Part shown: positions 17,675-26,423 of the stretch, piece by piece
Position numbering within the stretch: position 1 is the first letter of the stretch
How the letters are laid out: each line of letters starts with the position of its first letter
The notes under the pieces: generated by a model
Databases searched by the model: none
Told to the model about the DNA's origin: nothing
What the model saw: the letters and a program-made list of their open reading frames with translations, nothing else
Source of the DNA: Candidatus Thioglobus sp.
Lineage (GTDB): Bacteria > Pseudomonadota > Gammaproteobacteria > PS1 > Pseudothioglobaceae
Assembly: GCA_028345955.1 (NCBI GenBank)
Contig: JAOMEO010000009.1
Location: 1-48,871, forward strand
Reading direction: 5' to 3'
Length of the DNA stretch: 48,871 nucleotides
Position numbers and translations under genes: made by a program

Positions 17675-18217
17675 CTACGCTAAAATACTTTCTTTGAGGA
17701 CTTTAAATGAGGATTCTCCTTGCAGTTCTCTGACAATTTTTAAAGAGAAATCTATAGCAGTTCCTACACCCTGAGAAGTCATCACTTTGCCATCGATAAT
17801 GGTAGATTGGTCATGGTGATAGCCGTCAATTCTTATTTGATTTTCGATACTAGGGTAACAAGTAAAATTATTATTTAAAACATCAGCAGTGTGAAGTGCT
17901 AGAGGTGCTGCACAGATGGCACCAATGTATTTACCTTGTTCTTTCATTTGCTTCAGAATCGATTGAACATTTTCGCTTTCACTAAGCACAAGAGTACCTG
18001 CTAAGCCACCAGGAAGGGTAATCATATCAAAAGAATTTATGTCAATTGAGTCTATTAGACAGTCGGCGGCAACCTCGATTCCCTGACCTCCTTTGATGGT
18101 CATCTCGTTAACTCCAGCAACAGTGACGTCGATGTCTCCACGTCTACAAACGTCAATAATAGTGATAGCCTCTATTTCCTCAAAACCCTCGGCCAAAGGG
18201 ACTAGCATTTTAGGCAT
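17675..18217 (-). CDS. DJ-1/PfpI-family protein (YajL-like)
   Basis: About 180 residues from ATG 18217, which has GGAG 8-11 bp upstream. The in-frame TTG at 18229 is less likely. A flavodoxin-like fold with the DJ-1 hallmarks: LVPLAEGFEEIEA, containing the conserved Glu near residue 14, and the nucleophile-elbow Cys102 in GAICAAPLAL. LPGGLAG precedes it and TSQGVGTAIDFSL comes near the end. YajL/DJ-1 proteins are implicated in oxidative-stress defence and protein or nucleotide deglycation; the precise activity is disputed. It lies downstream of dmdA on the same strand. Confidence 0.9.
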   Translation of the reverse strand: MPKMLVPLAEGFEEIEAITIIDVCRRGDIDVTVAGVNEMTIKGGQGIEVAADCLIDSIDINSFDMITLPGGLAGTLVLSESENVQSILKQMKEQGKYIGAICAAPLALHTADVLNNNFTCYPSIENQIRIDGYHHDQSTIIDGKVMTSQGVGTAIDFSLKIVRELQGESSFKVLKESILA

Positions 18218-18282
18218 AAAAGTCTCCAAACAATGTTAACTAGAGATACAGAATATCACATTCATTGATTTATGGTAATGTC

Positions 18283-19407
18283 TTATAAGTTTTTATTGAA
18301 TGGTATGTTCGTAACTGCTGCTAGCCTTGAGCCCCAAGGAGTATCTACATCAACTTTTGAACCGATAGCGTTAAAACCTTTATCTATCGTTGCAATGGCT
18401 ATGTTTTTTTTCAATCTAGGTGAATATGCAGCGCTGGTGACTTTTCCGCAAACTTTGTTGTTATTTTTAACTTCCCATGGGCTTGCGCAACCACCATCAA
18501 ACGCTTCACCCTCAATAATTAAACCAACCACCTTCCTGGCAACCCCTTCAGATCTAATTTTGTGTAGAGCTTCACGACTCAAGTATTCAGCACTTTTGTC
18601 GAGCTGACAAAATTTTTCAAGTGGCAATTCAAGTGCTTTAGTGTTTAGATCCATGTCATTACCCCAAGAGAAAAGGCCTGACTCTACTCTTTCAATGTTG
18701 TTTGGAGAGCCCGGCTTAATGTCGTATTTTTTGCCTGCTTCCATAACCATATCCCAGAGCTTCTCACCCTGAGATCCATCTCTTAGATAGAGTTCAAAGC
18801 CGCCTTGTTTGCTCCAACCTGAGCGCTGAACAATTAAAGGTATTCCGTCAAGTTTAGTCTCCTTGAAAAAGAAGTATTTGAGCTCTTTAACCCATTCTCC
18901 GAAAAGGTCTACCATTAAGGGTAAATTATTTGGCCCCTGGATAGCCAGTGGGGAGGCGTCAGGCTCATTGATCTGGACATCCCAACCAAGTCCACGAGCC
19001 AGCCCTCTAGTCCACAGAAGGACGTCACTGTCCGCGATTGAAAGCCAATAATGGTTCTCGCCCAAACAAAGTATGATAGGGTCATTGATGACACCACCTT
19101 TCTCATCAGTAATCAGTGCATATTTACCTTGTCCAATCTCAAGGCTGGAAAGGTCCCTTGGTGTGATATATTCAACGAAACGGTAGGCTTCGCTTCCGGT
19201 TATCTCAACTTGACGTTCGGCGGCAACATCCCAGAGCGTGACATTGTTGATGAGATTCCAGTAGTCATCCTCTGTTCCCTCGTAAACGACAGGCATAAGC
19301 ATGTGGTTGTAGATTGTAAAACTTTTAGCTCCAGAACGTAGCGTAGCTTCGTAATATGGAGACTTTCTTAAGCGATCTGATAGAGTAATTTCTAAATTAC
19401 CAACCAT
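18283..19407 (-). CDS. dmdA: Dimethylsulfoniopropionate (DMSP) demethylase DmdA
   Basis: Transfers a methyl group from DMSP to tetrahydrofolate, giving methylmercaptopropionate, the entry to the DMSP demethylation pathway of marine bacteria. 374 residues with the GcvT/aminomethyltransferase fold. The N-terminus is DmdA-like rather than GcvT-like: SDRLRKSPYYEATLRSG followed by FTIYNHMLMPVVY, equivalent to the YNHMLLP segment of known DmdA. Next come WDVAAERQVEITG, the ITPRDLS segment and GGVINDPI (GcvT-family folate side), with SGWSKQGGFELYLRD in the C-terminal half. dmdB/C/D are not in the window. SD AGAGGAAA is well placed before ATG 19407. Another GcvT-like folate-dependent demethylase is the main alternative. 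Confidence 0.85.
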   Translation of the reverse strand: MVGNLEITLSDRLRKSPYYEATLRSGAKSFTIYNHMLMPVVYEGTEDDYWNLINNVTLWDVAAERQVEITGSEAYRFVEYITPRDLSSLEIGQGKYALITDEKGGVINDPIILCLGENHYWLSIADSDVLLWTRGLARGLGWDVQINEPDASPLAIQGPNNLPLMVDLFGEWVKELKYFFFKETKLDGIPLIVQRSGWSKQGGFELYLRDGSQGEKLWDMVMEAGKKYDIKPGSPNNIERVESGLFSWGNDMDLNTKALELPLEKFCQLDKSAEYLSREALHKIRSEGVARKVVGLIIEGEAFDGGCASPWEVKNNNKVCGKVTSAAYSPRLKKNIAIATIDKGFNAIGSKVDVDTPWGSRLAAVTNIPFNKNL

Positions 19408-19500
19408 TATTTTCCTCTGAATTTAATATCTGTTAAATAACTTTATAAGTTGTAAACCTTCTAAAAATAGATGTGTATTTATACCTTATTTATTGATTAT

Positions 19501-20877
19501 TTACTGTAAAGTTTTAGTTGAAATATTGTTTTTTTCTAGCCAATCTTTGAACTTATTTTTAATGGATTTTAGTGCCTCTTTGTCAGTCCCCTCAAAACGT
19601 AACACTAAACAAGGTGTGGTGTTGGAGGCTCTCACCAAACCCCAGCAGTTTTCATATTCAACTCTGACACCATCAAGGGTTTTAATCTCAGAGCCTGGAA
19701 AGTTAATGCTTTTGGAGAGTGCCTCCATCGCATCATACTGTTGACCTTGTTCATCAAAATGAATGTTAATCTCTGGCGTACTAACACCACCAGGCAATTC
19801 GGCAAATATCTCGGCGCAGGTTTTATCAGTTTTTGAAATTATTTCTAGTAGCCTAGCTGCTGTATAGAGAGCGTCATCAAAACCATACCAGCGCTCTTTA
19901 AAGAAAATGTGACCTGACATCTCTCCCCCAAGCTCCGCACCTGTTTCCTTGAGTTTGTTTTTTATAAAACTGTGCCCAGTACGTGACATAATTGGTTCAC
20001 CACCATACTTAGAAATATCTTTTGGCAGCAAGGAAGAGCACTTCACATCAAAGATAATTTTAGCCCCCGGCTTTCGACTCAGAACATCTCTTGCATAGAG
20101 AATCATTTGCCGATCAGCCCAAATTACATTGCCATTATTGTCAACCAAGCCTAAGCGGTCACCATCGCCATCAAAGGCAAGACCTAAGTCGGCACCGATA
20201 TCGACAACCTCTTTAATTAAATCTTTTAAGTTTTCTGGATTTGAGGGGTTTGGGTGATGGTTAGGAAATCTTCCATCAACCAAACAAAAAAGTTTAGTAA
20301 CTTTAGCACCGAGTGATTCAAACAGTTTAGGTGCGATGTTTCCTGCAACGCCATTGCCGCAATCAACAACAATGTTGAGCTCTCGATCTAAGGCAATATC
20401 AGACTTAATAGTATCTATGTAGTCTTGGTCAATGTTGATTGAAGTCGAAGAGCCGGCACCATAAGAAAATTGTTGGTTGACGATTCTTGAATAGAGCTTC
20501 TGGATTTTGTCAGCAAAAATTGTCTCACCAGCAATCATGATTTTAAGACCATTGTATTCTGGAGGGTTATGTGAACCAGTAACCATCACTCCTGAACTTG
20601 CACCCTTCGTGTAGGTCGCGAAATACACCAGAGGTGTTGGAACCATACCAATATCAACGACATGACAGCCACTCTCAATGAGTCCAGATATTAATGATTC
20701 GGATAGCATAGGTCCCGTTAAACGCCCATCTCTACCTACAACTATACCTCTCTCACCTTGGGCAATTGACTCACTACCAATCGCCATGCCTATTAATTTG
20801 ACTACTTCTGGAGTTAACTCTTTTTCAACAATTCCTCGAATATCGTATGCTTTAAAGATCGAACTTGTAATATCCAT
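19501..20877 (-). CDS. Phosphomannomutase/phosphoglucomutase (AlgC/ManB type)
   Basis: Alpha-D-phosphohexomutase supplying Man-1-P and/or Glc-1-P for LPS core and exopolysaccharide. The 458 residues fall in four domains. N-terminal FKAYDIRGIV is the family start. The phosphoserine loop GVMVTGSHNPPEYNG has Ser102. The metal loop AFDGDGDRLG sits near residue 235. The sugar-recognition loop GGEMSGHIFFKERWYGFDDALYTAARLLE follows, and the C-terminal phosphate-binding loop is RASNTTPCLVLRFEG. This combination (GEMSGH plus RxSNT) is that of AlgC-like dual-specificity enzymes. It is divergent from rseC, with 57 bp between them. Confidence 0.92.
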   Translation of the reverse strand: MDITSSIFKAYDIRGIVEKELTPEVVKLIGMAIGSESIAQGERGIVVGRDGRLTGPMLSESLISGLIESGCHVVDIGMVPTPLVYFATYTKGASSGVMVTGSHNPPEYNGLKIMIAGETIFADKIQKLYSRIVNQQFSYGAGSSTSINIDQDYIDTIKSDIALDRELNIVVDCGNGVAGNIAPKLFESLGAKVTKLFCLVDGRFPNHHPNPSNPENLKDLIKEVVDIGADLGLAFDGDGDRLGLVDNNGNVIWADRQMILYARDVLSRKPGAKIIFDVKCSSLLPKDISKYGGEPIMSRTGHSFIKNKLKETGAELGGEMSGHIFFKERWYGFDDALYTAARLLEIISKTDKTCAEIFAELPGGVSTPEINIHFDEQGQQYDAMEALSKSINFPGSEIKTLDGVRVEYENCWGLVRASNTTPCLVLRFEGTDKEALKSIKNKFKDWLEKNNISTKTLQ

Positions 20878-20934
20878 TAAAATAGTTGATAAAATAAGCG
20901 TAATCTCTATTTTAACAAATAATGATTTTAGATA

Positions 20935-21312
20935 ATGAAAGAAGATTTTGAAGTAATTGAAATAACTCGTGACTCGATGACCATCAAAGCTGATAGACAG
21001 AGTAGCTGTAATTCATGTGCTTCAAAAAGTGCTTGCGGTACTGGAGTTCTTTCGGATTTATTTTCAGGCTTCAGTCTGTTTAAAAGGCCCTTACAGAAGG
21101 GTGTAAAAGCGGGTGATACTATTACTTTAGAGATTTCATCGAAAGAGCTTTTTTTGCGTGCTAGCCAGCTCTATTTTATGCCTTTGTTGGCGTTATTTGT
21201 TGGCGCTTATCTTTCGAATCTTTTTTTTCCTTCAAATGATATTGTTCAAACACTAGTTGGCCTGTCATCTCTGGCAGCCAGTCTAGTGCTTTTAAGGTTT
21301 TTAATTAGGTAA
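20935..21312 (+). CDS. rseC: RseC/MucC-family protein (SoxR-reducing system component)
   Basis: The 125-residue inner-membrane protein has an N-terminal cytoplasmic part containing C25-x2-C28 and C34 (SCNSCASKSACG), characteristic of RseC/MucC. Two hydrophobic segments follow at about 80-98 and 103-122. The family acts with the Rnf/Rsx complex to keep SoxR reduced, or as a modulator of sigma-E signalling. Neither rseA/B nor rnf genes are in the window, so its partner here is unknown. The fourth cysteine common in the family is not visible. Confidence 0.85.
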   Translation: MKEDFEVIEITRDSMTIKADRQSSCNSCASKSACGTGVLSDLFSGFSLFKRPLQKGVKAGDTITLEISSKELFLRASQLYFMPLLALFVGAYLSNLFFPSNDIVQTLVGLSSLAASLVLLRFLIR

Positions 21313-21330
21313 ATTTACCTTCAGTTATTA

Positions 21331-21344
21331 GGGATAATAATCCC
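21331..21344. promoter_or_regulatory. Palindrome upstream of aceE
   Basis: GGGAT-AATA-ATCCC, a 5-bp inverted repeat in the 78-bp gap between rseC and aceE. It could be an operator or a weak hairpin at the end of rseC. It does not match the PdhR consensus I know and has no T-tract. Confidence 0.3.
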
Positions 21345-21390
21345 GAAAATTGAAATAAAGAGCATCTTAGATTGAATTTAATTATATTAT

Positions 21391-24039
21391 ATGTCTGAAA
21401 AAGATATCGATCCCCAAGAAACTACGGAATGGCTGGAAGCGTTCAGGTCTGTAGCTAGATTTGAGGGAGAAGATCGAGCAAAATACATCCTTCAGAAGCT
21501 CATGGATATGGCCCATGAAGACGGAATGGACCTTCCAGAAGGTGTCAACACTGCCTACCTTAACTCAATTCCAGTAGAACAAGAAACTAAACAAGTTGTT
21601 AACGAGATTGAACATAGGATTAAGTCAATTATTCGTTGGAATGCGATGATTATGGTCGTTAAGGCGAACCAAGTTTCAACTGAATTGGGAGGTCATATTG
21701 CTTCATATGCCTCATGTGCCACACTTTATGAGGTTGGTTTTAACCATTTTTACCGAGGTAGTGGATTGGATCAGGGTGCTGACTTAGTCTTCTTCCAGGG
21801 CCACATTGCTCCAGGAATCTACTCAAGGGCTTTTTTGGAGGGAAGAATTACTGAAGAACAGATGCTTAACTTCAGGCAGGAGGCTAACCAAGAAGGCCTC
21901 TCCTCTTACCCGCACCCATGGCTAATGCCTAATTTCTGGGAATTTCCGACTGTTTCTATGGGGCTTGGTCCGATTATGGCAATTTTTCAGGCGCGATTTA
22001 TGAAATACCTTCATCACCGTGAAATCATAAAGACTGACAAGAGAACTGTTTGGGCTTATATAGGTGACGGTGAGACTGATGAACCAGAATCAATGGGCGC
22101 GATTTCGTTGGCTGGTAGGGAAAAACTCGATAATCTTATTTTCGTGATTAATTGTAACCTTCAGCGCCTAGATGGACCCGTTCGAGGCAATGGAAAGATA
22201 ATACAAGAATTAGAGGGAATGTTTCGTGGTGCTGGCTGGAATATCATTAAGGTCATCTGGGGTAGGGGATGGGACGAACTCCTTGCAAATGACACCTCTG
22301 GGCTCTTAAAACAGCGCATGGAGGAAGTTGTTGATGGTGAGTATCAGGCTTATAAAGCAAAGGATGGAGGTTACGTTCGGAAGCAATTTTTTGGGAAATA
22401 TCCTGAACTTTTAAAGCTCGTTGAACATATGTCCGATGAGGAGATTTTTGCCCTTACTCGCGGCGGTCATGATCCAAACAAGATTTATCAGGCATATAAG
22501 AAGGCGAAGGAACATGTTGGCCAACCTACAGTCATCTTAGCAAAGACGGTTAAGGGTTACGGGATGGGCGAAGCAGGAGAGGGGAAAAACACCACCCACA
22601 GTCAAAAGAAATTGGGCGTAGAAGCCCTAATTAAAGTTGCTAAAAGATTTGACATTCCCGTCACTGAAAAAGATGCAAAGGAACTCAATTTTTATAAACC
22701 CGAAGAAGATAGCGAAGAGTTAGTACACTTGAGGCAACGGCGAGAAGCATTGGGTGGTTATTTACCAAGCAGAAGTTTTAAGTTAGAGAAGTTTAATATT
22801 CCAAAATTAGAAGTTTTTAAGCCATTACTAGAATCTAGCGGCAAAAAGGAAATGTCTAGCACAATGGCGTTTGTACGCTTCCTATCACTATTAATTAGAG
22901 ATAAAGAACTTGGTCCAAGAGTCGTACCTATCGTTCCAGATGAAGCCAGAACTTTTGGCATGGAAGGTCTATTCAGGAAGATGGGTATTTATTCTTCCTC
23001 AGGACAACTCTATGAACCTGAAGACTCAGACACAGTGATGTGGTACAAGGAAGACATCAAGGGACAAGTTTTACAAGAAGGCATCAATGAAGCGGGTGCA
23101 ATTTCTGACTGGATAGCAGCGGCAACCTCCTATGCATCTCACAATGTCACCATGATTCCGTTTTATATCTATTACTCAAAGTTTGGTTTTCAGAGAGTTG
23201 GAGATCTTGCTTGGGCAGCCGGAGATATGCAAGCCAAAGGTTTCTTGATGGGAGGTACTGCTGGTAGAACAACTCTGGCTGGCGAAGGTTTGCAGCACCA
23301 GGATGGTGACTCACTGATTGTTGCGAATACAATTCCAAACTGTATATCTTATGACCCGACCTACGCTTATGAGCTTGCAGTAATTATTCGCGACGGTATG
23401 CAACGTATGTACGAAAAAATGGAAAATATTTTTTATTACATCACCCTAATGAATGAGACCTACACTCACCCTGCAATACCAAAAGGGGTGGAAGAGGGCA
23501 TTATTAAAGGAATGTATCCCTTAAAAACGATTGGAAAATCTAAAATCGAAGTTCAACTGCTCGGAAGCGGCGCCATTCTTAGGGAAGTTGAAAAAGCTGC
23601 AGACATGCTTGACAAGGATTGGGGTGTCAAATCGCATATCTGGAGTGTTACCAGTTTTAATGAAATAACCCGTGAAGCCCAATCTGTTGATCGTAACAAT
23701 CTCTATCAAGTAGGCAACAACAAAAAAACACCATACATTACAGAATGTCTGCAAAAATCCAAAGGCCCTGTGATTGCTGCTACTGACTATATGCGAAATT
23801 ACGCGGAACAGATTCGTAAATATGTACCTGCGCATTATGAGGTCTTAGGAACTGACGGTTATGGCCGGTCAGACTCTCGTCAAGAGTTAAGATACTTCTT
23901 TGAAATAAACGCCAACTATATCACTTTTGTAGTATTGAAGGCGCTTGTTGATGATGAAATCTTGAATTCAAAAACGCTTAAAAGTGCGATAAAAAAACTT
24001 AAAATTGACAAGAAAAAATCAGACCCGATGTATACCTAA
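21391..24039 (+). CDS. aceE: Pyruvate dehydrogenase E1 component (homodimeric)
   Basis: ThDP-dependent decarboxylation of pyruvate and reductive acetylation of E2 lipoyl groups. The 882 residues match the ~887-residue E. coli enzyme. The ThDP motif is AYIGDGETDEPES followed by VINCNLQRLDGPVRG. FFQGHIAPGIYSRAFLEGR and YPHPWLMPNFWEFPTVSMGLGP are family hallmarks. The C-terminal transketolase domain carries EGLQHQDGDS and YGRSDSRQELRYFFEI. Normally aceE is followed by aceF and lpd. Here the next genes are a tiny ORF and an MFS transporter, so E2 and E3 must be encoded elsewhere. Confidence 0.97.
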   Translation: MSEKDIDPQETTEWLEAFRSVARFEGEDRAKYILQKLMDMAHEDGMDLPEGVNTAYLNSIPVEQETKQVVNEIEHRIKSIIRWNAMIMVVKANQVSTELGGHIASYASCATLYEVGFNHFYRGSGLDQGADLVFFQGHIAPGIYSRAFLEGRITEEQMLNFRQEANQEGLSSYPHPWLMPNFWEFPTVSMGLGPIMAIFQARFMKYLHHREIIKTDKRTVWAYIGDGETDEPESMGAISLAGREKLDNLIFVINCNLQRLDGPVRGNGKIIQELEGMFRGAGWNIIKVIWGRGWDELLANDTSGLLKQRMEEVVDGEYQAYKAKDGGYVRKQFFGKYPELLKLVEHMSDEEIFALTRGGHDPNKIYQAYKKAKEHVGQPTVILAKTVKGYGMGEAGEGKNTTHSQKKLGVEALIKVAKRFDIPVTEKDAKELNFYKPEEDSEELVHLRQRREALGGYLPSRSFKLEKFNIPKLEVFKPLLESSGKKEMSSTMAFVRFLSLLIRDKELGPRVVPIVPDEARTFGMEGLFRKMGIYSSSGQLYEPEDSDTVMWYKEDIKGQVLQEGINEAGAISDWIAAATSYASHNVTMIPFYIYYSKFGFQRVGDLAWAAGDMQAKGFLMGGTAGRTTLAGEGLQHQDGDSLIVANTIPNCISYDPTYAYELAVIIRDGMQRMYEKMENIFYYITLMNETYTHPAIPKGVEEGIIKGMYPLKTIGKSKIEVQLLGSGAILREVEKAADMLDKDWGVKSHIWSVTSFNEITREAQSVDRNNLYQVGNNKKTPYITECLQKSKGPVIAATDYMRNYAEQIRKYVPAHYEVLGTDGYGRSDSRQELRYFFEINANYITFVVLKALVDDEILNSKTLKSAIKKLKIDKKKSDPMYT

Positions 24040-24061
24040 GGACTGGGAAGGAGTTTAATTA

Positions 24062-24115
24062 ATGAAACTGCTCTTTCAGTTAAAAAGATTGATTTTTCTA
24101 AAGGGTAAAAGCTAA
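24062..24115 (+). CDS. Possible micropeptide ORF between aceE and the MFS gene
   Basis: A 17-codon ORF starting 22 bp after the aceE stop, with a strong SD (GGAAGGAG, 24047-24054). The peptide is basic and hydrophobic (MKLLFQLKRLIFLKGKS), so it could be amphipathic. It ends 7 bp before the MFS start, which itself has no clear SD, so the ORF may serve translational coupling. It could also be a chance ORF beside an SD-like sequence. Confidence 0.3.
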   Translation: MKLLFQLKRLIFLKGKS

Positions 24116-24122
24116 GCAATGA

Positions 24123-25280
24123 ATGACTGAGAATCAATCAATTAAAAGAACCATATATAGCTGCTTTTTGGGCGCTTTCCTGATGCTTTTTCAGATTGGA
24201 GTGTATTTTGTTTATATTCCCTGGAATATTGAAAGGTTACAAATTTCCGAATCAGAATTAGGATTAGGGCTTCTGGTTTTTGGTATATCAAATCTCATCA
24301 GTAATCAGATCGCAGGTAGATATATCGTACCAAATATTGGTACAAAAAATTCCATGGTGTTAGGTCTTTTTATAGTTGCTTTTTGTCCCTTAATTTTAGT
24401 ATCAGCACCTAATTACTCATCATTCTTGTTAGCTTACATACCATTTGGAATTGGTGTTGGATTGTTTCATCCTTCTGCTCAATCTCAAATCTCGATGATT
24501 GAGAATAAAACATCTCGAATAATTACACCCGCATATCAAGCAGCTTTCAGTGCAGGATCTTTGGTGGGAGCTATTGCGGCAGCCTTTTTCATAAAAAATT
24601 TAAGCGATCCTCGTCTAATATTTTTATTGTCAGGCTTGTTATTGACTCTAGGTTCAATAATTATTTTTAGAATTGGATTAGTAAAGAATTTAGAAATCCT
24701 TGAAAAAACTCCAAGATTTAAATTGCCAAAAAACAATATATTAATTTTCGGATTTTTCATGATGATGAATTATGCAACCATGGGTATCATCCTTGATTGG
24801 TCAGCGCTTTGGTTAACAAGAGATTTGTTAGCGCCTTTATTTATAGGAGGAATTATTATTATCATGTTTAATATTGGTGAGATCTTTTCAAGACTATTAG
24901 CTTCTACACTAATCAAACATTCTAGCGAGAGATTTGTTGGAGGATATTTAAGTATATTTTCTGGAATTATTCTATTTCTCTGCATAATGACATCAAATTT
25001 ATATGTCATTGTTATCGGTATGTTAATTTTTGGTTTTGGTACTGCAAATTTTGTTGCTATTGTCATACGCCAAGCTATGAATATAACTGACGAGCCAATC
25101 CCTTTGACTGTTTCAAATCTAGTCACTCTTGGTTTTGCTGGTTTTATTTTTGGACCTGCCCTTGTAGGTTATTTAGCAGAATACTTAGGTCTAACTTTTA
25201 ATATGTATCTGCTAAGCGTGATCTGGGGACTCAACGGAGCGGCACTGCTTGTTATGATGAAGCGTTTAAAGTACTCCTAA
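24123..25280 (+). CDS. Major facilitator superfamily transporter
   Basis: 385 residues with about eleven to twelve hydrophobic segments, in two halves separated by a basic loop near residues 190-205 (KNLEILEKTPRFKLPKNN). Features include WNIERLQISESELGLGLLVFG in the first loop and YIPFGIGVGLFHPSAQSQIS in helix 4-5. A GFAGFIFGPALVGYLAEYLG segment lies near the C-terminus, as in the sugar/drug-type MFS (YbjJ/FucP-like) proteins. The substrate is unknown. The ATG lacks an SD and may be coupled to the micropeptide ORF upstream. It converges with the YbdK-like gene, leaving 6 bp between stops. Confidence 0.85.
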   Translation: MTENQSIKRTIYSCFLGAFLMLFQIGVYFVYIPWNIERLQISESELGLGLLVFGISNLISNQIAGRYIVPNIGTKNSMVLGLFIVAFCPLILVSAPNYSSFLLAYIPFGIGVGLFHPSAQSQISMIENKTSRIITPAYQAAFSAGSLVGAIAAAFFIKNLSDPRLIFLLSGLLLTLGSIIIFRIGLVKNLEILEKTPRFKLPKNNILIFGFFMMMNYATMGIILDWSALWLTRDLLAPLFIGGIIIIMFNIGEIFSRLLASTLIKHSSERFVGGYLSIFSGIILFLCIMTSNLYVIVIGMLIFGFGTANFVAIVIRQAMNITDEPIPLTVSNLVTLGFAGFIFGPALVGYLAEYLGLTFNMYLLSVIWGLNGAALLVMMKRLKYS

Positions 25281-25286
25281 AAGTAG

Positions 25287-26423
25287 TTATAGATTTGCGG
25301 CAGTTTCACTGATTAGCATATCCACTACATCTTTCAGAGCATCCTCATTATTTTTTCCAGCATCTATAGACGATTGGTAGGTTTTAAGTTGACGGTGAGC
25401 GCTTGTTCCTCGCCTCAAAATATCCTTTGTAGCAGCAACTTCTGATTCACATCCGAGCGATTTTGCATCCTCGATTGTAAGCTCTATGAATTCATCTAGT
25501 AATTGTTCGAACGGAACAACGCTGCCAATTCCAAAATCGATAAGTCCCTCATCAAAACTGTAGCGCATCGCACGCCAGCGATTCTCCCTAATCAGCATAG
25601 GATTGTACTCACGCCAACGTTGATTTTTGATTCTTAGGCGGTAGAGCATGCGTATCGTAGAGACAAGCAATGCCGCTAGTGCGATTGCATCATCCATGCG
25701 TGTACAGACATCCATAATTCGCGTCTCAAGTGTAGGGTATCTTGCACTTGGTCTTAGGTCCCACCAAATCTTGGTTGAGTCTTCCATGACGCCGGCATTG
25801 ATTAAGATTTGTATATGTCGCTGATATTCAGCGTAACTCTGAAATTCTGCAGGTAGCCCTGTCCTCGGTAAATTATCAAAGATAGTTAGACGATAACTCT
25901 TTAGTCCTGTATTCTCTCCATTCCAGAACGGCGATGAACAGGATAATGCGAGTAGGTGGGGTAGTAAATAGGTGAGTTGACTCATTAAATCAATACGCAA
26001 TTCATCGTCATTAATACCGACGTGCACATGCATACCACAGATAACCATTCTCCGAGCCACCGCTTGCATTTCTGTTGTCAGTAATTCATAACGATCTTTT
26101 GGCGTTAGTTCCTGCTCGGACCAACGGCTAAACGGATGTGTCGAACAAGCAATCGGAGCAATACCATGCTGTCCTGTTACCTTTATGACATGTTTACGTA
26201 ATTTCGCTAGGTCTTCGCGAGCTTCCTGTATGTTGTTACATACCTTTGTGCCAATTTCTATCTGCGAGCGTAAAAGTTCATTTGTAACTTGATTGCCGAG
26301 TAATTCCTTGCACTCACTCAACAACGACTCGGGTGGATCAACGACAAGGCTGCGTGTCTCCTTATCAACCAACAGATATTCCTCTTCGATACCTAGTGTA
26401 AATTGTGGCTCATCAAGTGTCAT
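25287..26423 (-). CDS. Carboxylate-amine ligase of the GCS2/YbdK family
   Basis: 378 residues. The start FTLGIEEEYLLVDKETRSLV is the GCS2 (glutamate-cysteine ligase type 2) signature with metal-binding Glu residues. CGMHVHVGINDDELRIDLM and WDLRPSARYPTLETRIMDVC further along are the nucleotide/metal-site segments shared with YbdK. YbdK has weak gamma-glutamylcysteine ligase activity in vitro and its true substrate is uncertain. It overlaps by 4 bp the N-formylglutamate-amidohydrolase-like gene upstream. The two are a recurrent pair that probably act on related acyl- or peptide-like substrates (inference). Confidence 0.88.
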   Translation of the reverse strand: MTLDEPQFTLGIEEEYLLVDKETRSLVVDPPESLLSECKELLGNQVTNELLRSQIEIGTKVCNNIQEAREDLAKLRKHVIKVTGQHGIAPIACSTHPFSRWSEQELTPKDRYELLTTEMQAVARRMVICGMHVHVGINDDELRIDLMSQLTYLLPHLLALSCSSPFWNGENTGLKSYRLTIFDNLPRTGLPAEFQSYAEYQRHIQILINAGVMEDSTKIWWDLRPSARYPTLETRIMDVCTRMDDAIALAALLVSTIRMLYRLRIKNQRWREYNPMLIRENRWRAMRYSFDEGLIDFGIGSVVPFEQLLDEFIELTIEDAKSLGCESEVAATKDILRRGTSAHRQLKTYQSSIDAGKNNEDALKDVVDMLISETAANL

